Shown: piece after piece, positions 44,080 to 53,947 of the stretch | How positions within the stretch are numbered: the stretch's first letter is position 1 | How the letters are laid out: each line of letters starts with the position of its first letter | NCBI GenBank assembly: GCA_002439755.1 | Contig: DJPH01000052.1 | Location: 1 to 64,000 of the forward strand | Direction: 5' to 3' | Length of the DNA: 64,000 nucleotides | From: Prevotellaceae bacterium UBA6417 | GTDB taxonomy: Bacteria > Bacteroidota > Bacteroidia > Bacteroidales > Bacteroidaceae | Program-made: the position numbers and the translations under genes | The notes under the pieces: generated by a model | Database searches by the model: none | Seen by the model: only the letters and a program-made list of their open reading frames with translations | What the model was told of the DNA's origin: nothing

Positions 44080-45843
44080 TCAGGGAAAAATAAGGCTTTC
44101 ATAGTTGTATAGGCCGCGTACAAGCCTTGGCCGCGTAGCGGAATATCGGGTGCTGAGCGGATTGAGTTGAGGCCGGTACAATGGAGTTCTGATTCCTGCA
44201 AGGAACAACAGAAGATGCGACAGGCGGTCTGTCGAAAACGGCAAATTGGCGGCATGTCTCAATGCACGTATAATTTCGGGATGGCGCCTGCGGTAAGAGG
44301 GTGAAGCCCATATCCACATTGGAACCTCATATTGCTGCCGCACGTCTACAGGACTGAGGCTGTTGCTGCGACCATATTGTTGTGAATTGGCATCAAAGAC
44401 GCGCTCTCCGTGGTCTGAAACAAAGATGACAATGCTTTCACGGTTGTTCTCGCGGCTTAGGAGCATATCCGTTACGGAATCTCCGTAAAGCACTGCATTG
44501 TCGTAATCGGCCAGGATGGCACGCTTGCCGGGTGACAAGTCGCGACGATCATAGTCCGACGGTTGGAAATGATGACGTGCCGGTGGCACCCGGTCTGAAA
44601 ATTCGACGTGCTGACCGAGCAAATGTACTATCATGAGGTTATGGGCCGACATTTTTGGTGCCAGCGAGTCATAATCAGCCAACAGTCCTTCATCGTAGGT
44701 GTGGGTATGAGAGTTGCGCCATGTAAACTGGAAAGTATCCAACAGACTGTCGTTGAGCAATTGCGTATCAATGAAAGATTCTGCCTTTTTGGCCTGGAGC
44801 GTATATTGGTTGGAAATAAAAGCCACGCCATATCCCGCCTGTCTGAATACAGATGTGAAAAGGGGATATTCGTACCACTGCCCTTTATCTCCATAACTAT
44901 GGAGCGAGAGCAAATGTTCCAAAGCTTCCGATGTGAAGTTCCAAGGACTTATGACGTTTGAAAAAGCGATAAGTTCACCTTGTTTTTCTCTTTTGCACAG
45001 ACGGGGTGTCGTAGGAAGATGATAACCGTATAGTCCGCAATGGCTTTTGTTCAGGCTCTCTCCAATGACAAGCAAAATACGAGGCGACCGGAACGTGCAA
45101 TTGTCAATTGGAATATCTTGCTGGGCAAGGGGAAGCATGCGCACCGCATGTAAATGGCGCGACAATTCAATGACGGATTTCCAACACCGATACACCGGAA
45201 GATAATAGCCTGTTTTCACGCTCATGTCCATGATTGACTGCGGCAATTCGGTGTCGGACCGGGACAGCACTAACCGATGAAACAAATAACGCTTGTTATT
45301 GCTCCCGAAAACTAAAGAACAAATTGCCAATACCATAGCAGCAGAAAGCAATGACGGATGAGATTCAAACTGAAACCGACGCATAGACCGGTGCCCGGCA
45401 CAATAAATGTGTGCAACTGCCAATGACAGAATTATGGGCAATTGGGAAAAGAGCAAATGCCATCCCGAAAAAGCGTGTATGGCTTCACCGGCCTCACGCG
45501 ATGTGGTATTTATGACAGCGCGCAAGAGTGATGCCGACAGAGGCGAGCCTATGGCCACATAAAACAAATTGTCGATGAAAGCTATGACATAAAGCAATGC
45601 AGCTGTAAATGCTGTCAGCGGGCGACGCCATTTGGCAGGCAGCAAAGTCAGGAGCAAAGCAAGCAGATAAACATCGCCCGGCAGTTCCGACAATGAGTAG
45701 AGACGCAGACTGTTCCAAGGCTCAAAGATGATGCAAGTCAAACCTAATGCGAACATGAATGCAACAAAACACCATTCTTCGGTAAAAGGGCGCTTCAGCA
45801 ATTCGACCAATAAACAAAGCTGTTTTTTTAACATGCAACGCAT
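44080..45843 (-). CDS. EptA-like phosphoethanolamine transferase (sulfatase fold)
   Basis: 587 residues. Four or five N-terminal membrane helices (residues about 20-200) precede a periplasmic alkaline-phosphatase/sulfatase domain: metal site in ILLVIGESLNKSHCGLYGY, the nucleophile-type threonine in SPWNFTSEALEHLLSL, and Asp477-His478 in IVIFVSDHGERVF. Such enzymes move phosphoethanolamine from phosphatidylethanolamine to lipid A or other surface glycans, which can lower polymyxin binding. The acceptor is not known. It is a single gene. ATG 45831 (MLKKQ) is an alternative start. The 21-bp array follows the stop. Confidence 0.86.
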   Translation of the reverse strand: MRCMLKKQLCLLVELLKRPFTEEWCFVAFMFALGLTCIIFEPWNSLRLYSLSELPGDVYLLALLLTLLPAKWRRPLTAFTAALLYVIAFIDNLFYVAIGSPLSASLLRAVINTTSREAGEAIHAFSGWHLLFSQLPIILSLAVAHIYCAGHRSMRRFQFESHPSLLSAAMVLAICSLVFGSNNKRYLFHRLVLSRSDTELPQSIMDMSVKTGYYLPVYRCWKSVIELSRHLHAVRMLPLAQQDIPIDNCTFRSPRILLVIGESLNKSHCGLYGYHLPTTPRLCKREKQGELIAFSNVISPWNFTSEALEHLLSLHSYGDKGQWYEYPLFTSVFRQAGYGVAFISNQYTLQAKKAESFIDTQLLNDSLLDTFQFTWRNSHTHTYDEGLLADYDSLAPKMSAHNLMIVHLLGQHVEFSDRVPPARHHFQPSDYDRRDLSPGKRAILADYDNAVLYGDSVTDMLLSRENNRESIVIFVSDHGERVFDANSQQYGRSNSLSPVDVRQQYEVPMWIWASPSYRRRHPEIIRALRHAANLPFSTDRLSHLLLFLAGIRTPLYRPQLNPLSTRYSATRPRLVRGLYNYESLIFP

Positions 45844-45856
45844 TTTTTTTGTGCCG

Positions 45857-45864
45857 CAAAGTTA
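45857..45864 (-). promoter_or_regulatory. -7 box of the phosphoethanolamine transferase gene
   Basis: Minus-strand TAACTTTG, 13 bases upstream of the 45843 start codon. Confidence 0.55.
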
Positions 45865-45921
45865 TACGATTTTGGGAAAAACGGCGTTCTTTACAGGTAT
45901 AAATCATAAACGCACTGTCAG

Positions 45922-46479
45922 ATGGAAAAGAAATCATGGAAATGGGAAACTCTCCAATCCGAGTATCTCATAAAACGTCCCTGGCTTACAGCCAGGCGTG
46001 ACGTCGTTAAACTGCCGACCGGAAAGATCTACGATGAATATTACGTGCTTGAATATCCCGACTGGGTGAATGTCATCGCCATAGATGAAAACGGGATGAT
46101 GTTGATGGAACGTCAATATCGCCATGGTGCAGGAATCCTGTCGACCGAGATATGTGCCGGCGTTGTGGAAAAAGGCGAAGAGCCCCTTGCTGCGGCCAAG
46201 CGCGAATTGTGGGAGGAAACAGGATATACCGGTGGCACATGGCGCGAGCTGATGGTCATTTCAAGCAATCCGGGATCGCAAAACAACTGGTGCCATTGTT
46301 TTGTGGCAGAAGGCGTGAAACGCACTTCGGGGCAACACCTGGATGCAACAGAAGACCTGGAGCCTTTCCTGGCAACACGCAAGGAAGTATACGAATGGTT
46401 GCAGAATGGCGTGTTCAAACAGTCACTTATGATTGCCCCTCTGTGGAAATATTTTGTTGACAGCGGCATACCGGAATAA
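45922..46479 (+). CDS. NUDIX hydrolase
   Basis: 185 residues. The Nudix box is perfect: Gly80, Glu86, Arg94-Glu95, Glu98-Glu99 and Gly101 in GVVEKGEEPLAAAKRELWEETG. The N-terminal strand block KLPTGKIYDEYYVLEYPDWVNVIAID resembles ADP-ribose and nucleoside-diphosphate-sugar pyrophosphatases. It should be a cytoplasmic house-cleaning enzyme. It is divergent from the phosphoethanolamine transferase gene; dnaN follows after a separate promoter. Confidence 0.9.
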   Translation: MEKKSWKWETLQSEYLIKRPWLTARRDVVKLPTGKIYDEYYVLEYPDWVNVIAIDENGMMLMERQYRHGAGILSTEICAGVVEKGEEPLAAAKRELWEETGYTGGTWRELMVISSNPGSQNNWCHCFVAEGVKRTSGQHLDATEDLEPFLATRKEVYEWLQNGVFKQSLMIAPLWKYFVDSGIPE

Positions 46480-46519
46480 GCCATACATATTGCTGTCAGT
46501 CCAAAAAAGATGAAAAAGC

Positions 46520-46550
46520 TTTGCGCTTCTTCCAAATTCCATTACCTTTG
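46520..46550 (+). promoter_or_regulatory. Promoter of the dnaN operon
   Basis: TTTG (46520-46523), 19 bases, TACCTTTG (46543-46550): an ideal match, 29 bases before ATG 46580. Confidence 0.8.
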
Positions 46551-46579
46551 TAACTCACAAAAAGAAACTGTTGAAGAAT

Positions 46580-47707
46580 ATGAGATATGTTGTAACAAGC
46601 ACTTTGCTCTATAGCCGTTTGCAAAATATAGAGCGTGTTATCCAACCCAAGAACACCATTCAGATATTATCTTGTTTCCTCTTTGACATCAAGGGGAATA
46701 ACATGATGGTTGTCGCTACCGACCAGGATACCATGTTGAAAACCAATATAGAGCTGCAAGAAGCCAATGGCGACTGCAAGTTTGCGTTGGAATCGAAACA
46801 AATCATGAACATCTTGAAAGAGATACCCGAGCAACCGTTGACATTGGAAATCAATCCGGGCACTTTACAAATAGATCTGACTTACCAAAACGGGCATTTC
46901 TCGTTTCAAGGTGTGCAAGGTGATGAATATCCTATTCCGGCTACCCCCGAAGGCGAATCGAACGACATCACATTAGAAGCCGCTTCGCTTGTCAAGGGTA
47001 TCAGTACAGCACTAATAGCAGCCGCAAACGATGAGACGCGCAAGGTAATGAATGGTGTATTCATGGATATATCTCCCGAAGACCTTTCAATCGTTGCCAG
47101 TGACGGGCATAAATTGATACGCTACCGCATAGAATGCGATACGCATGGAACGACTGCAGGTTTCACCCTGCCGCAGAAACCGGCAAACATATTAAAGAAC
47201 ATCTTGGATAAGGCCAAGGGAATAATTACGATACGCACCTATGGAACCAGCAATGCCAGGATTGAAACTGAAGACTACATGATAAGCTGCCGCTTGATAG
47301 AAGAAAAATATCCCAATTATAAAAGTGTCATACCGACTCAAAACAACAATGTGGCCGTCATAGATCGTGCCTCGTTTGTGAGTGCCATGCGCCGTGTGCT
47401 TGTCGTGGCCGACAAGACTACGGCTCTTGTGAAATTTGTCTTTAGCAGTAATAAGGTAGTGCTTACATCCGAAAACATCAATTATTCGCTAAGCGCAGAA
47501 GAACAGCTGGTCTGCCAGTATGAAGGCATGCCTCTGAAAATAGGATTCAAGGGCACGGATATGTTAGAACTGATAAGCGCTCTGCAAGGAACCGACTTTA
47601 TCATCAAACTGGCTGATGCATCACGCGCCGGACTTATAGTTCCCGGAGAACAATCGGGAAATACAGATTTGCTGATGCTGCTTATGCCTCTTCTAATCAA
47701 TAACTAA
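46580..47707 (+). CDS. dnaN: DNA polymerase III beta sliding clamp
   Basis: 375 residues. Three clamp domains are recognisable: the N-terminal MRYVVTSTLLYSRLQNIERVI, the middle VKGISTALIAAANDETRKVMNGVFMDI, ASDGHKLIRY, and the C-terminal VLTSENINYSLSAEEQL with LLMLLMPLLINN. It encircles DNA and tethers polymerase and repair enzymes. A TTG at 46571 is in frame, but ATG 46580 gives the family start. It heads a seven-gene operon; dnaA and recF are not adjacent, as is usual in this phylum. Confidence 0.96.
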   Translation: MRYVVTSTLLYSRLQNIERVIQPKNTIQILSCFLFDIKGNNMMVVATDQDTMLKTNIELQEANGDCKFALESKQIMNILKEIPEQPLTLEINPGTLQIDLTYQNGHFSFQGVQGDEYPIPATPEGESNDITLEAASLVKGISTALIAAANDETRKVMNGVFMDISPEDLSIVASDGHKLIRYRIECDTHGTTAGFTLPQKPANILKNILDKAKGIITIRTYGTSNARIETEDYMISCRLIEEKYPNYKSVIPTQNNNVAVIDRASFVSAMRRVLVVADKTTALVKFVFSSNKVVLTSENINYSLSAEEQLVCQYEGMPLKIGFKGTDMLELISALQGTDFIIKLADASRAGLIVPGEQSGNTDLLMLLMPLLINN

Positions 47708-47714
47708 CAAGATT

Positions 47715-48497
47715 ATGAAACTCAACTTGAAAAAGCCTTTGGTGGTTTTTGATTTGGAAACAACCGGTGTCAATGTCACCCAGGATCGTATCGTTGAAAT
47801 CAGCTATATAAAGATTCTTCCCAACGGAAACGAAGAATCGAAAATGATGCGGATCAATCCTGAAAGGCATATACCCGAAGCATCTTCCAAGATACACGGT
47901 ATTACGGACGAAGATGTGAAAGACAGTCCTACATTTAAGGAGGTGGCACAAGGGCTTGCCAATGATTTTGCCGGTTGCGATTTTGCCGGCTACAATTCCA
48001 ATCATTTTGACATACCTATGTTGGTGGAAGAAATGCTTCGAGCCGGTATCGACTTTGATATCCATAAAGCTAAATTGGTAGATGTGCAAAACATCTTTCA
48101 TAAGATGGAGCAGCGAACATTGGTAGCAGCATATAAGTTTTATTGCCACAAGGATTTGATCGATGCACACTCCTCGTTGGCTGATACGACGGCAACTTAC
48201 GAAGTACTGAAAGCCCAGTTGGACCGTTATCCCGAAACATTGAAAAACGACATAAATTTTCTGTCGGATTTTTCAAGGATGAACGACAATGTGGATCTGG
48301 CGGGTCGCATGATATATAACGACCAAAAAGAAATCGTATTTAATTTCGGGAAATACAAGGGGCAATCGGTGATTCACACGCTTCACAATGATCCGGGATA
48401 TTACAGCTGGATACTGCAAGGGGACTTTCCGCGTGAGACAAAAGCCGTATTGACGCGCATCAAGCTAAGCGAGTCTCACATCGGTCAAAAACAATGA
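47715..48497 (+). CDS. DnaQ-like 3'-5' exonuclease (polymerase III epsilon type)
   Basis: 260 residues. The DEDD exonuclease motifs are VVFDLETTGVNVTQDRIVEI (Exo I), GYNSNHFDIPML (Exo II) and HSSLADTTATYEVL with the histidine and aspartate (Exo III). After residue 200 an extra domain, FNFGKYKGQSVIHTLHNDPGYYSWIL, is seen in many Bacteroidota homologues. It is probably the proofreading subunit or a DNA-repair exonuclease, lying 7 bases behind dnaN. Confidence 0.92.
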   Translation: MKLNLKKPLVVFDLETTGVNVTQDRIVEISYIKILPNGNEESKMMRINPERHIPEASSKIHGITDEDVKDSPTFKEVAQGLANDFAGCDFAGYNSNHFDIPMLVEEMLRAGIDFDIHKAKLVDVQNIFHKMEQRTLVAAYKFYCHKDLIDAHSSLADTTATYEVLKAQLDRYPETLKNDINFLSDFSRMNDNVDLAGRMIYNDQKEIVFNFGKYKGQSVIHTLHNDPGYYSWILQGDFPRETKAVLTRIKLSESHIGQKQ

Positions 48498-48504
48498 TAA
48501 AAAG

Positions 48505-49704
48505 ATGGAGCTGCAAGGGAAGCATATTGTATTAGGCATTACCGGCAGTATAGCAGCTTATAAGGCATGCTTGCTTATCCGATTGCTAATCAAGGAAGGG
48601 GCTGAGGTCCAGACGGTCATAACTCCGGCCGGAAAAGAATTTATTACCCCCGTGACACTTTCGGCCCTGACAAGAAAGCCGGTCATATGTGATTTCTTTG
48701 CCCAGCGCGACGGAACATGGAACAGCCATGTCGAGTTGGGACTTTGGGCAGATGTGATGATTATAGCACCGGCAACAGCATCGACCATAGGGAAAATGGC
48801 TAATGGAATAGCCGACAATATGCTTGTTACGACATATCTTTCAATGAAAGCTCCGGTAGTAGTGGCTCCGGCCATGGACCTTGACATGTATGCACATCCG
48901 GCTACACAAAGGAATCTGGAGACCCTTCGCAGTTATGGCAATATCATCATTGAACCGGCCAGCGGAGAATTAGCCAGCCAACTGGTCGGAAAAGGACGTA
49001 TGGAGGAGCCCGAAAATATTGTAGGACATATCCGTAAACTATTTTCGGAAAAAGAATCTCTTACCGGGAAGACGGTACTGATTACGGCCGGGCCGACTTA
49101 TGAAAAAATAGATCCGGTGCGTTTTATCGGCAATTATTCAAGCGGGAAGATGGGCTATGCTTTGGCCGAAGAATGTGCGCAACGTGGAGCCAATGTCATA
49201 TTGGTCAGCGGTCCCACACATCTTGAAGTGCATCATCGCAACATTGAGCGCATATGCGTAGAAAGTGCACAAGAAATGTACGAAATGGCAACAAACAGTT
49301 TTAAGGACGCAGACATCGGCATTCTATGTGCCGCCGTAGCCGATTTTACACCGAATGATATGGAAGGCTGTAAAATAAAACGTGAAAAAGGAACTCAGAC
49401 TTTGGTCTTGAAGCCGACTCGCGATATTGCCGCTTCGTTGGGACAAATGAAACATAAAGGGCAACTGCTGATAGGATTTGCCCTTGAAACAAACGATGAA
49501 GAAGCGAACGCCCTGTACAAGCTTAAAAAGAAGAACTTGGATTTTATCGTGCTTAACTCACTGAAAGACAATGGTGCCGGATTCATGTATGATACAAATA
49601 AAATTACCATCCTCAGTGAAAAAGAAAAAATCCCATTCTCACTGAAAAACAAAAAAGAAGTGGCTAAAGACATCATAGACAAAATATGCGATATGTGCGA
49701 CTGA
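48505..49704 (+). CDS. coaBC: Phosphopantothenoylcysteine decarboxylase/phosphopantothenate-cysteine ligase
   Basis: 399 residues, the bifunctional form used in coenzyme A synthesis. The N-terminal FMN-dependent CoaC half opens ITGSIAAYKACLLIRLL and has PATASTIGKMANGIADN and the PAMDLDMY loop. The CoaB half begins TVLITAGPTYEKIDPVRFIGNYSSGKMGYALAEE and contains CAAVADFTP and KIKREKG. It lies 7 bases after the exonuclease gene and overlaps the PorD-like gene by 19 bases. Confidence 0.96.
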   Translation: MELQGKHIVLGITGSIAAYKACLLIRLLIKEGAEVQTVITPAGKEFITPVTLSALTRKPVICDFFAQRDGTWNSHVELGLWADVMIIAPATASTIGKMANGIADNMLVTTYLSMKAPVVVAPAMDLDMYAHPATQRNLETLRSYGNIIIEPASGELASQLVGKGRMEEPENIVGHIRKLFSEKESLTGKTVLITAGPTYEKIDPVRFIGNYSSGKMGYALAEECAQRGANVILVSGPTHLEVHHRNIERICVESAQEMYEMATNSFKDADIGILCAAVADFTPNDMEGCKIKREKGTQTLVLKPTRDIAASLGQMKHKGQLLIGFALETNDEEANALYKLKKKNLDFIVLNSLKDNGAGFMYDTNKITILSEKEKIPFSLKNKKEVAKDIIDKICDMCD

Positions 49705-50591
49705 TTGTTATCACCTTGATTCTTTTTTTTATGCAAAGTGCATCGGCGCAAGAGTTGAACGCAACAGTCGATATCAATACGAAAAAGATTCAAGGGACCA
49801 ATAAGAATGTATTCGATGATTTAAAATCGACATTGACGCAATTTATCAATGAGCGTCAATGGACTTCGCTGAAGTTTAGAAACAATGAGCGTATCAAATG
49901 TGCGTTTTCCATTATAGTCAATAAATATGATGAGGGAAGCGGCAGCATGACGTGCGAAGCATATATACAAAGTAGCCGCCCGGTTTACAATTCAACTTAT
50001 ACAACACCGACTCTAAGCATTCACGATGCAAACTTTAACTTTGATTTTCGTGAACACGACCAATTGGAGTTCCGTGATGACCAAATCAATAATAATCTGA
50101 CGGCACTTATTGCTTATTATGCCTATTTGATTATAGGTGTCGATATGGACACGATGGCACCGCAAGGAGGCACTGACATCCTTCAGAAAGCGATGGATGT
50201 GGTCAACAATGCTCAAAATATGAATACGAAGGGTTGGAAAGCCATGGAAGACGAAAGCAATCGCTACGGCATAGTGAACGACTATCTGAATGAAGGATTG
50301 CAATCATTCAGGCAATTGCAATATGACTATCACCGTAAAGGACTTGACCAAATGACAGCCAATAGCGATCAAGCCCGTGAAACTATCACCAAATCAATGT
50401 CTTTGCTTGAGAAAACGTATAGTACAAAGTCACGCAGTGCTTTGCCGCGGCTTTTTTCTGAATACAAACGTGACGAATTAGTCGGCATCTATCAGGGAAA
50501 GGAAACCTCTGCAAAAAAGCAAAAGGTTTATGACATTCTGACGAAAGTGAATGCTTCACAATCCAACTATTGGAAGAAACTGCTAAATTAA
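49686..50591 (+). CDS. DUF4835/PorD-like exported protein
   Basis: 301 residues. A signal peptide (MRYVRLIVITLILFFMQSASA/QEL) leads a protein of the DUF4835 family: NATVDINTKKIQGTNKNVFDDLKSTLTQFINERQWT, FRDDQINNNLTALIAYYAYLIIGVDMDTMAPQGG, and LEKTYSTKSRSALPRLFSEYKRDELVGIY. This family is now called PorD in type IX secretion annotations, as I recall. It suggests the organism has that export system, consistent with its secreted proteins. It sits between coaBC and recN, a gene order common in Bacteroidota. Confidence 0.85.
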   Translation: MRYVRLIVITLILFFMQSASAQELNATVDINTKKIQGTNKNVFDDLKSTLTQFINERQWTSLKFRNNERIKCAFSIIVNKYDEGSGSMTCEAYIQSSRPVYNSTYTTPTLSIHDANFNFDFREHDQLEFRDDQINNNLTALIAYYAYLIIGVDMDTMAPQGGTDILQKAMDVVNNAQNMNTKGWKAMEDESNRYGIVNDYLNEGLQSFRQLQYDYHRKGLDQMTANSDQARETITKSMSLLEKTYSTKSRSALPRLFSEYKRDELVGIYQGKETSAKKQKVYDILTKVNASQSNYWKKLLN

Positions 50592-50597
50592 GTGCTT

Positions 50598-52268
50598 ATG
50601 CTACAACGTTTGAAGATTCAGAATTATGCTCTTATAGAGCACCTGGATATGGAACTTCATGCCGGGTTTTCTACCATAACTGGTGAAACAGGTGCCGGGA
50701 AAAGCATCATTTTAGGGGCTCTCGGAATGATTTTGGGACAACGCGCCGACATGAAAGTCATAAAGGCCGATGCCAAACGTTGTATGGTGGAGGCGACTTT
50801 TAATCTAAACGGTTTGAACATCCAATCTTTTTTTGATAAAAATGATTTGGAGTACGATGAAGATGAATGTATTATTCGTCGTGAATTATCTGTGAAAGGC
50901 AAAAGCCGTGCATTCATCAACGACACCCCGGTATCGCTCAATCAATTGAAAGAATTGTCTTCGCACCTTATAGATATTCATTCGCAACACCAGAATTTGT
51001 TGCTCAATCAAGAGAATTTTCAATTGGGTACACTTGATACCATTGCGAAGAACCGGCAGTTGAAGGAAAGGTTTCAAAATGAATATGATGCATGGCTGGC
51101 AGCCCAAACGGCTTTTAAACAGTATTGCGAAAAGATAGAGCGAGAACGCGAGAATAAGGATTTCCTGCAATTTCAATTGGATGAAATAGAAGGACTCCAC
51201 CTGAAAGAAGGAGAGCAACAAGACTTGGAAGAAGAAGCCAGCATATTGAATAATGCTGAAAATATCAAACAGTCGCTTTACAAGGCTGATAATTTGCTGT
51301 CGGCAGAAGAAAACGGTATTACATCGAAAATGCATGAGTGCCTGCGTTGCCTGCAAGGGCTAACAGACTGTTTCCCAAAAGCGCGAAATTTGCATGAACG
51401 GCTGGAAAGTTGTGCTATAGAAATTGAAGACATCGCACAGGAAATAGCTCAATACTTAGAGAACGTTACTTTTGATCCGGAACGACAGGGCTACGTAAAT
51501 GAGCGATTAAGTTCTATCTATGCATTATCAAAAAAACATCATTGTGAAGACGAAGAAGAGCTGATTCAATTAGGAAACCGACTTCGTCACCAATTAGAAG
51601 AATTAGATTGCAGTGATGAACATGCAGATGTTATGCGGGATGAATGCCTGAAAAGGAAAAATGCCATGCTTAATACCGGCCGAATGTTATCTGGCAGCAG
51701 AAGTAAGACTGTTACAAAAATAGAAAAAGAAATGCGGGAACGGTTGCAAAAGCTCGGAATGCCAAATGTACGCTTCACCATAGAGGTGACAGAAAAAAAA
51801 GAACCTTCAAGAGAGGGTTTGGATAGTGTCGCATTCTTGTTCAGTGCCAATCGTGACGTTCCTCTTCGGAATATAGCCGAAATCGCTTCGGGTGGTGAGA
51901 TGGCTCGTGTTATGCTGTCACTAAAAGCTTTGCTGGCTTCCAAGGAAATGTTGCCGACTATTGTTTTCGATGAAATTGATACCGGAGTTTCGGGGAAAAT
52001 AGCCGAACAAATGGCTCTGATGATGAAGAGCATGAGCCAAAATGGCTGTCAGGTAATCAGTATTACACATTTGCCACAAATTGCAGCTCTCGGGGATTTT
52101 CATTACAAAGTTTATAAACAAGATGATGCACATGGAACGGCTACACATATCACCCTACTTACGCCAGAAGAAAGAATTGTTGAGGTTGCCCACATGCTGA
52201 GCGGCAGCACAGTTACCGATGCAGCCATTGATAATGCAAAAGAATTACTTAAACAAAGCAGAATATGA
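50598..52268 (+). CDS. recN: DNA repair protein RecN
   Basis: 556 residues. SMC-like ATPase with split nucleotide-binding halves: Walker A TGETGAGKSIILGALGMILGQRAD near the N-terminus, coiled coil between about 170 and 380, the signature EIASGGEMARVMLSLKALLA, and Walker B TIVFDEIDTGVSG. It bridges DNA ends during double-strand-break repair. GTG at 50592 is in frame, but ATG 50598 (MLQRLKIQNYALIEHL) is the family start. Its stop overlaps the next start (52265). Confidence 0.96.
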   Translation: MLQRLKIQNYALIEHLDMELHAGFSTITGETGAGKSIILGALGMILGQRADMKVIKADAKRCMVEATFNLNGLNIQSFFDKNDLEYDEDECIIRRELSVKGKSRAFINDTPVSLNQLKELSSHLIDIHSQHQNLLLNQENFQLGTLDTIAKNRQLKERFQNEYDAWLAAQTAFKQYCEKIERERENKDFLQFQLDEIEGLHLKEGEQQDLEEEASILNNAENIKQSLYKADNLLSAEENGITSKMHECLRCLQGLTDCFPKARNLHERLESCAIEIEDIAQEIAQYLENVTFDPERQGYVNERLSSIYALSKKHHCEDEEELIQLGNRLRHQLEELDCSDEHADVMRDECLKRKNAMLNTGRMLSGSRSKTVTKIEKEMRERLQKLGMPNVRFTIEVTEKKEPSREGLDSVAFLFSANRDVPLRNIAEIASGGEMARVMLSLKALLASKEMLPTIVFDEIDTGVSGKIAEQMALMMKSMSQNGCQVISITHLPQIAALGDFHYKVYKQDDAHGTATHITLLTPEERIVEVAHMLSGSTVTDAAIDNAKELLKQSRI

Positions 52269-53941
52269 TAAAGAATTTGATTGTGTCCTTATTACTGATA
52301 TTGCCGGCTTTTATGGAAACCGCCGGCAAGGCCAAAAAAGATGTAAAAGGCATCATAACGGTTATCACGTATGATAAAACCGGAAAACAAATGCATAAAG
52401 GATATGGATTTTTTATTTCTGATAAAGGAAATGCCCTTTCGGCATATGAATTCTTCAATGGTGCATCGAGAGCAGAAATTGTAGACAGCCGCGGAAAGAA
52501 ATGGAACGTAAAACGCATTCAGGGAGCAAGCGATATATATGATATAGTCAAATTCAGCACAGACTGCGAAAAAAGCGAGGCATTGCCTTTGGCCTCAGCC
52601 ACGACTCCGAAAGGTTCTACGGTAACGCGATTCATGAGCGACGGTAAAGGAGGATTGGTTACGGTTGAAGCAAATGTCGTAGACAATAAGACTTATGACA
52701 AATTGGCTTATTATACATTATCATCAAAGGCAGACAATCAATCCATAGGAACTCCGGTTTTGGATGCTAAGGGGAAAGTCATCGGAGTTATGCAAAAAAA
52801 CGCAGAAAAAGATTTGACTAAATGTTTCGCCATAGATATAGCTGTAGAAAAACTATTGGCGACTTCGGCCATTTCTGCCGGTTTGTCTTCGCTCAACAGT
52901 ATATATATTCCAAAGCAACTGCCGTCAGATACGTCGCAAGCTGCAAGTTACCTCTATTTGCTGTCAAAAAATGCACAGGATACGGTTTCTTACTTAACGG
53001 CTCTTGCAGATTTTAGAGCTACTTTTCCCGAACTCCCGACAGCATACGTTGAACATGCGGCGTTTGCAGCCGGACAAAAGAATTTTACCGAAGCTGAAGC
53101 AGACTACAATGAAGCTTTCAAGGCTGTTAAAAATCAAGCTGAGGTACATTATAATTTCAGCAAGCTCTTATACAGGCTGAATTTGTACAAATCCTATGAG
53201 AAGTATAAGGACTGGGATTTAAACAAGGCTCTTGACGAGGCTAAGCAAGCCTATAGCATATCGCCATTGCCGATTTATAAATTGCAACAAGGCGATTGCT
53301 ATTATGCCTTGAAACAATATCAAGAAGCTTTTAATGCTTATCAAGAGCTCAATTCTACACCTTTTGCCTCGGCTCAAACATTTTATTATGCGGCAAAATC
53401 GCGTGAAATGTGGGACAATGACACAACAGCAGTGCTTGCCTTGCTTGACAGCACAATGGCTCGTTTCAAAGAGCCATATCAAAGAGATGCAGGGCCATTT
53501 TTGTTACAACGCGCTCAAATCCGTTCAAAATATGGCAAATATAGAGAGGCAGCCATTGATTATGATGCTTACGAAAAACTTTTCGGCACAAAAAACCTGA
53601 ACGACAATTTTTTCTATATGAAAGAACAGACAGATCTTGCTGCCGGGCTTTATCCATGGGCACTGAGCGACATTGAAAAAGCCCTTGCCATTCGTCCTGA
53701 TGAATATCTGTATGTAGTGGAAAAGGCTATGTTGCAACTGCGGGTCGGAAATTTGGAAGAAGCAATTTTTGGTGCCAATCAGGCTTTGAAGCTTGATCCT
53801 GAAGGTGCTGATGCCTATAAAATTCTGGGAATTGCCTACGGCCAGCAGAAAGGCAAAAAAAATGAAGCTCTTAACTATTTGCGAAAAGCGAAAGAGTTGG
53901 GTGACCCGCAAGTGGATGAATGGATTGAGAAACTCAAGTAG
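52265..53941 (+). CDS. Exported degenerate trypsin-fold protein with TPR repeats
   Basis: 558 residues. After a signal sequence (MIKNLIVSLLLILPAFMETAG) a trypsin-like domain spans about 25-215: GYGFFISDKGNALSAYEFFNGA, SDIYDIVKFS, and QSIGTPVLDAKGKVIGVM. The position of the catalytic histidine reads Glu (SAYEFF instead of NAHVV), while the aspartate and serine regions remain, so it is probably not a protease. TPR repeats occupy about 230-558 (AEVHYNFSKLLYRL, YLYVVEKAMLQLRVGNLEEAIFGANQALKLDPEGADAYKILG). It is likely a periplasmic binding scaffold and is translationally coupled to recN. Confidence 0.82.
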   Translation: MIKNLIVSLLLILPAFMETAGKAKKDVKGIITVITYDKTGKQMHKGYGFFISDKGNALSAYEFFNGASRAEIVDSRGKKWNVKRIQGASDIYDIVKFSTDCEKSEALPLASATTPKGSTVTRFMSDGKGGLVTVEANVVDNKTYDKLAYYTLSSKADNQSIGTPVLDAKGKVIGVMQKNAEKDLTKCFAIDIAVEKLLATSAISAGLSSLNSIYIPKQLPSDTSQAASYLYLLSKNAQDTVSYLTALADFRATFPELPTAYVEHAAFAAGQKNFTEAEADYNEAFKAVKNQAEVHYNFSKLLYRLNLYKSYEKYKDWDLNKALDEAKQAYSISPLPIYKLQQGDCYYALKQYQEAFNAYQELNSTPFASAQTFYYAAKSREMWDNDTTAVLALLDSTMARFKEPYQRDAGPFLLQRAQIRSKYGKYREAAIDYDAYEKLFGTKNLNDNFFYMKEQTDLAAGLYPWALSDIEKALAIRPDEYLYVVEKAMLQLRVGNLEEAIFGANQALKLDPEGADAYKILGIAYGQQKGKKNEALNYLRKAKELGDPQVDEWIEKLK

Positions 53942-53947
53942 AAGGTT

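Noticed and set aside
43905..44080. A small heptad-repeat protein encoded by the 21-bp array (NQDLxLx)
   Set aside because: The frame is open at copy B, but it has no start codon, an upstream stop, and stop codons at copy A.
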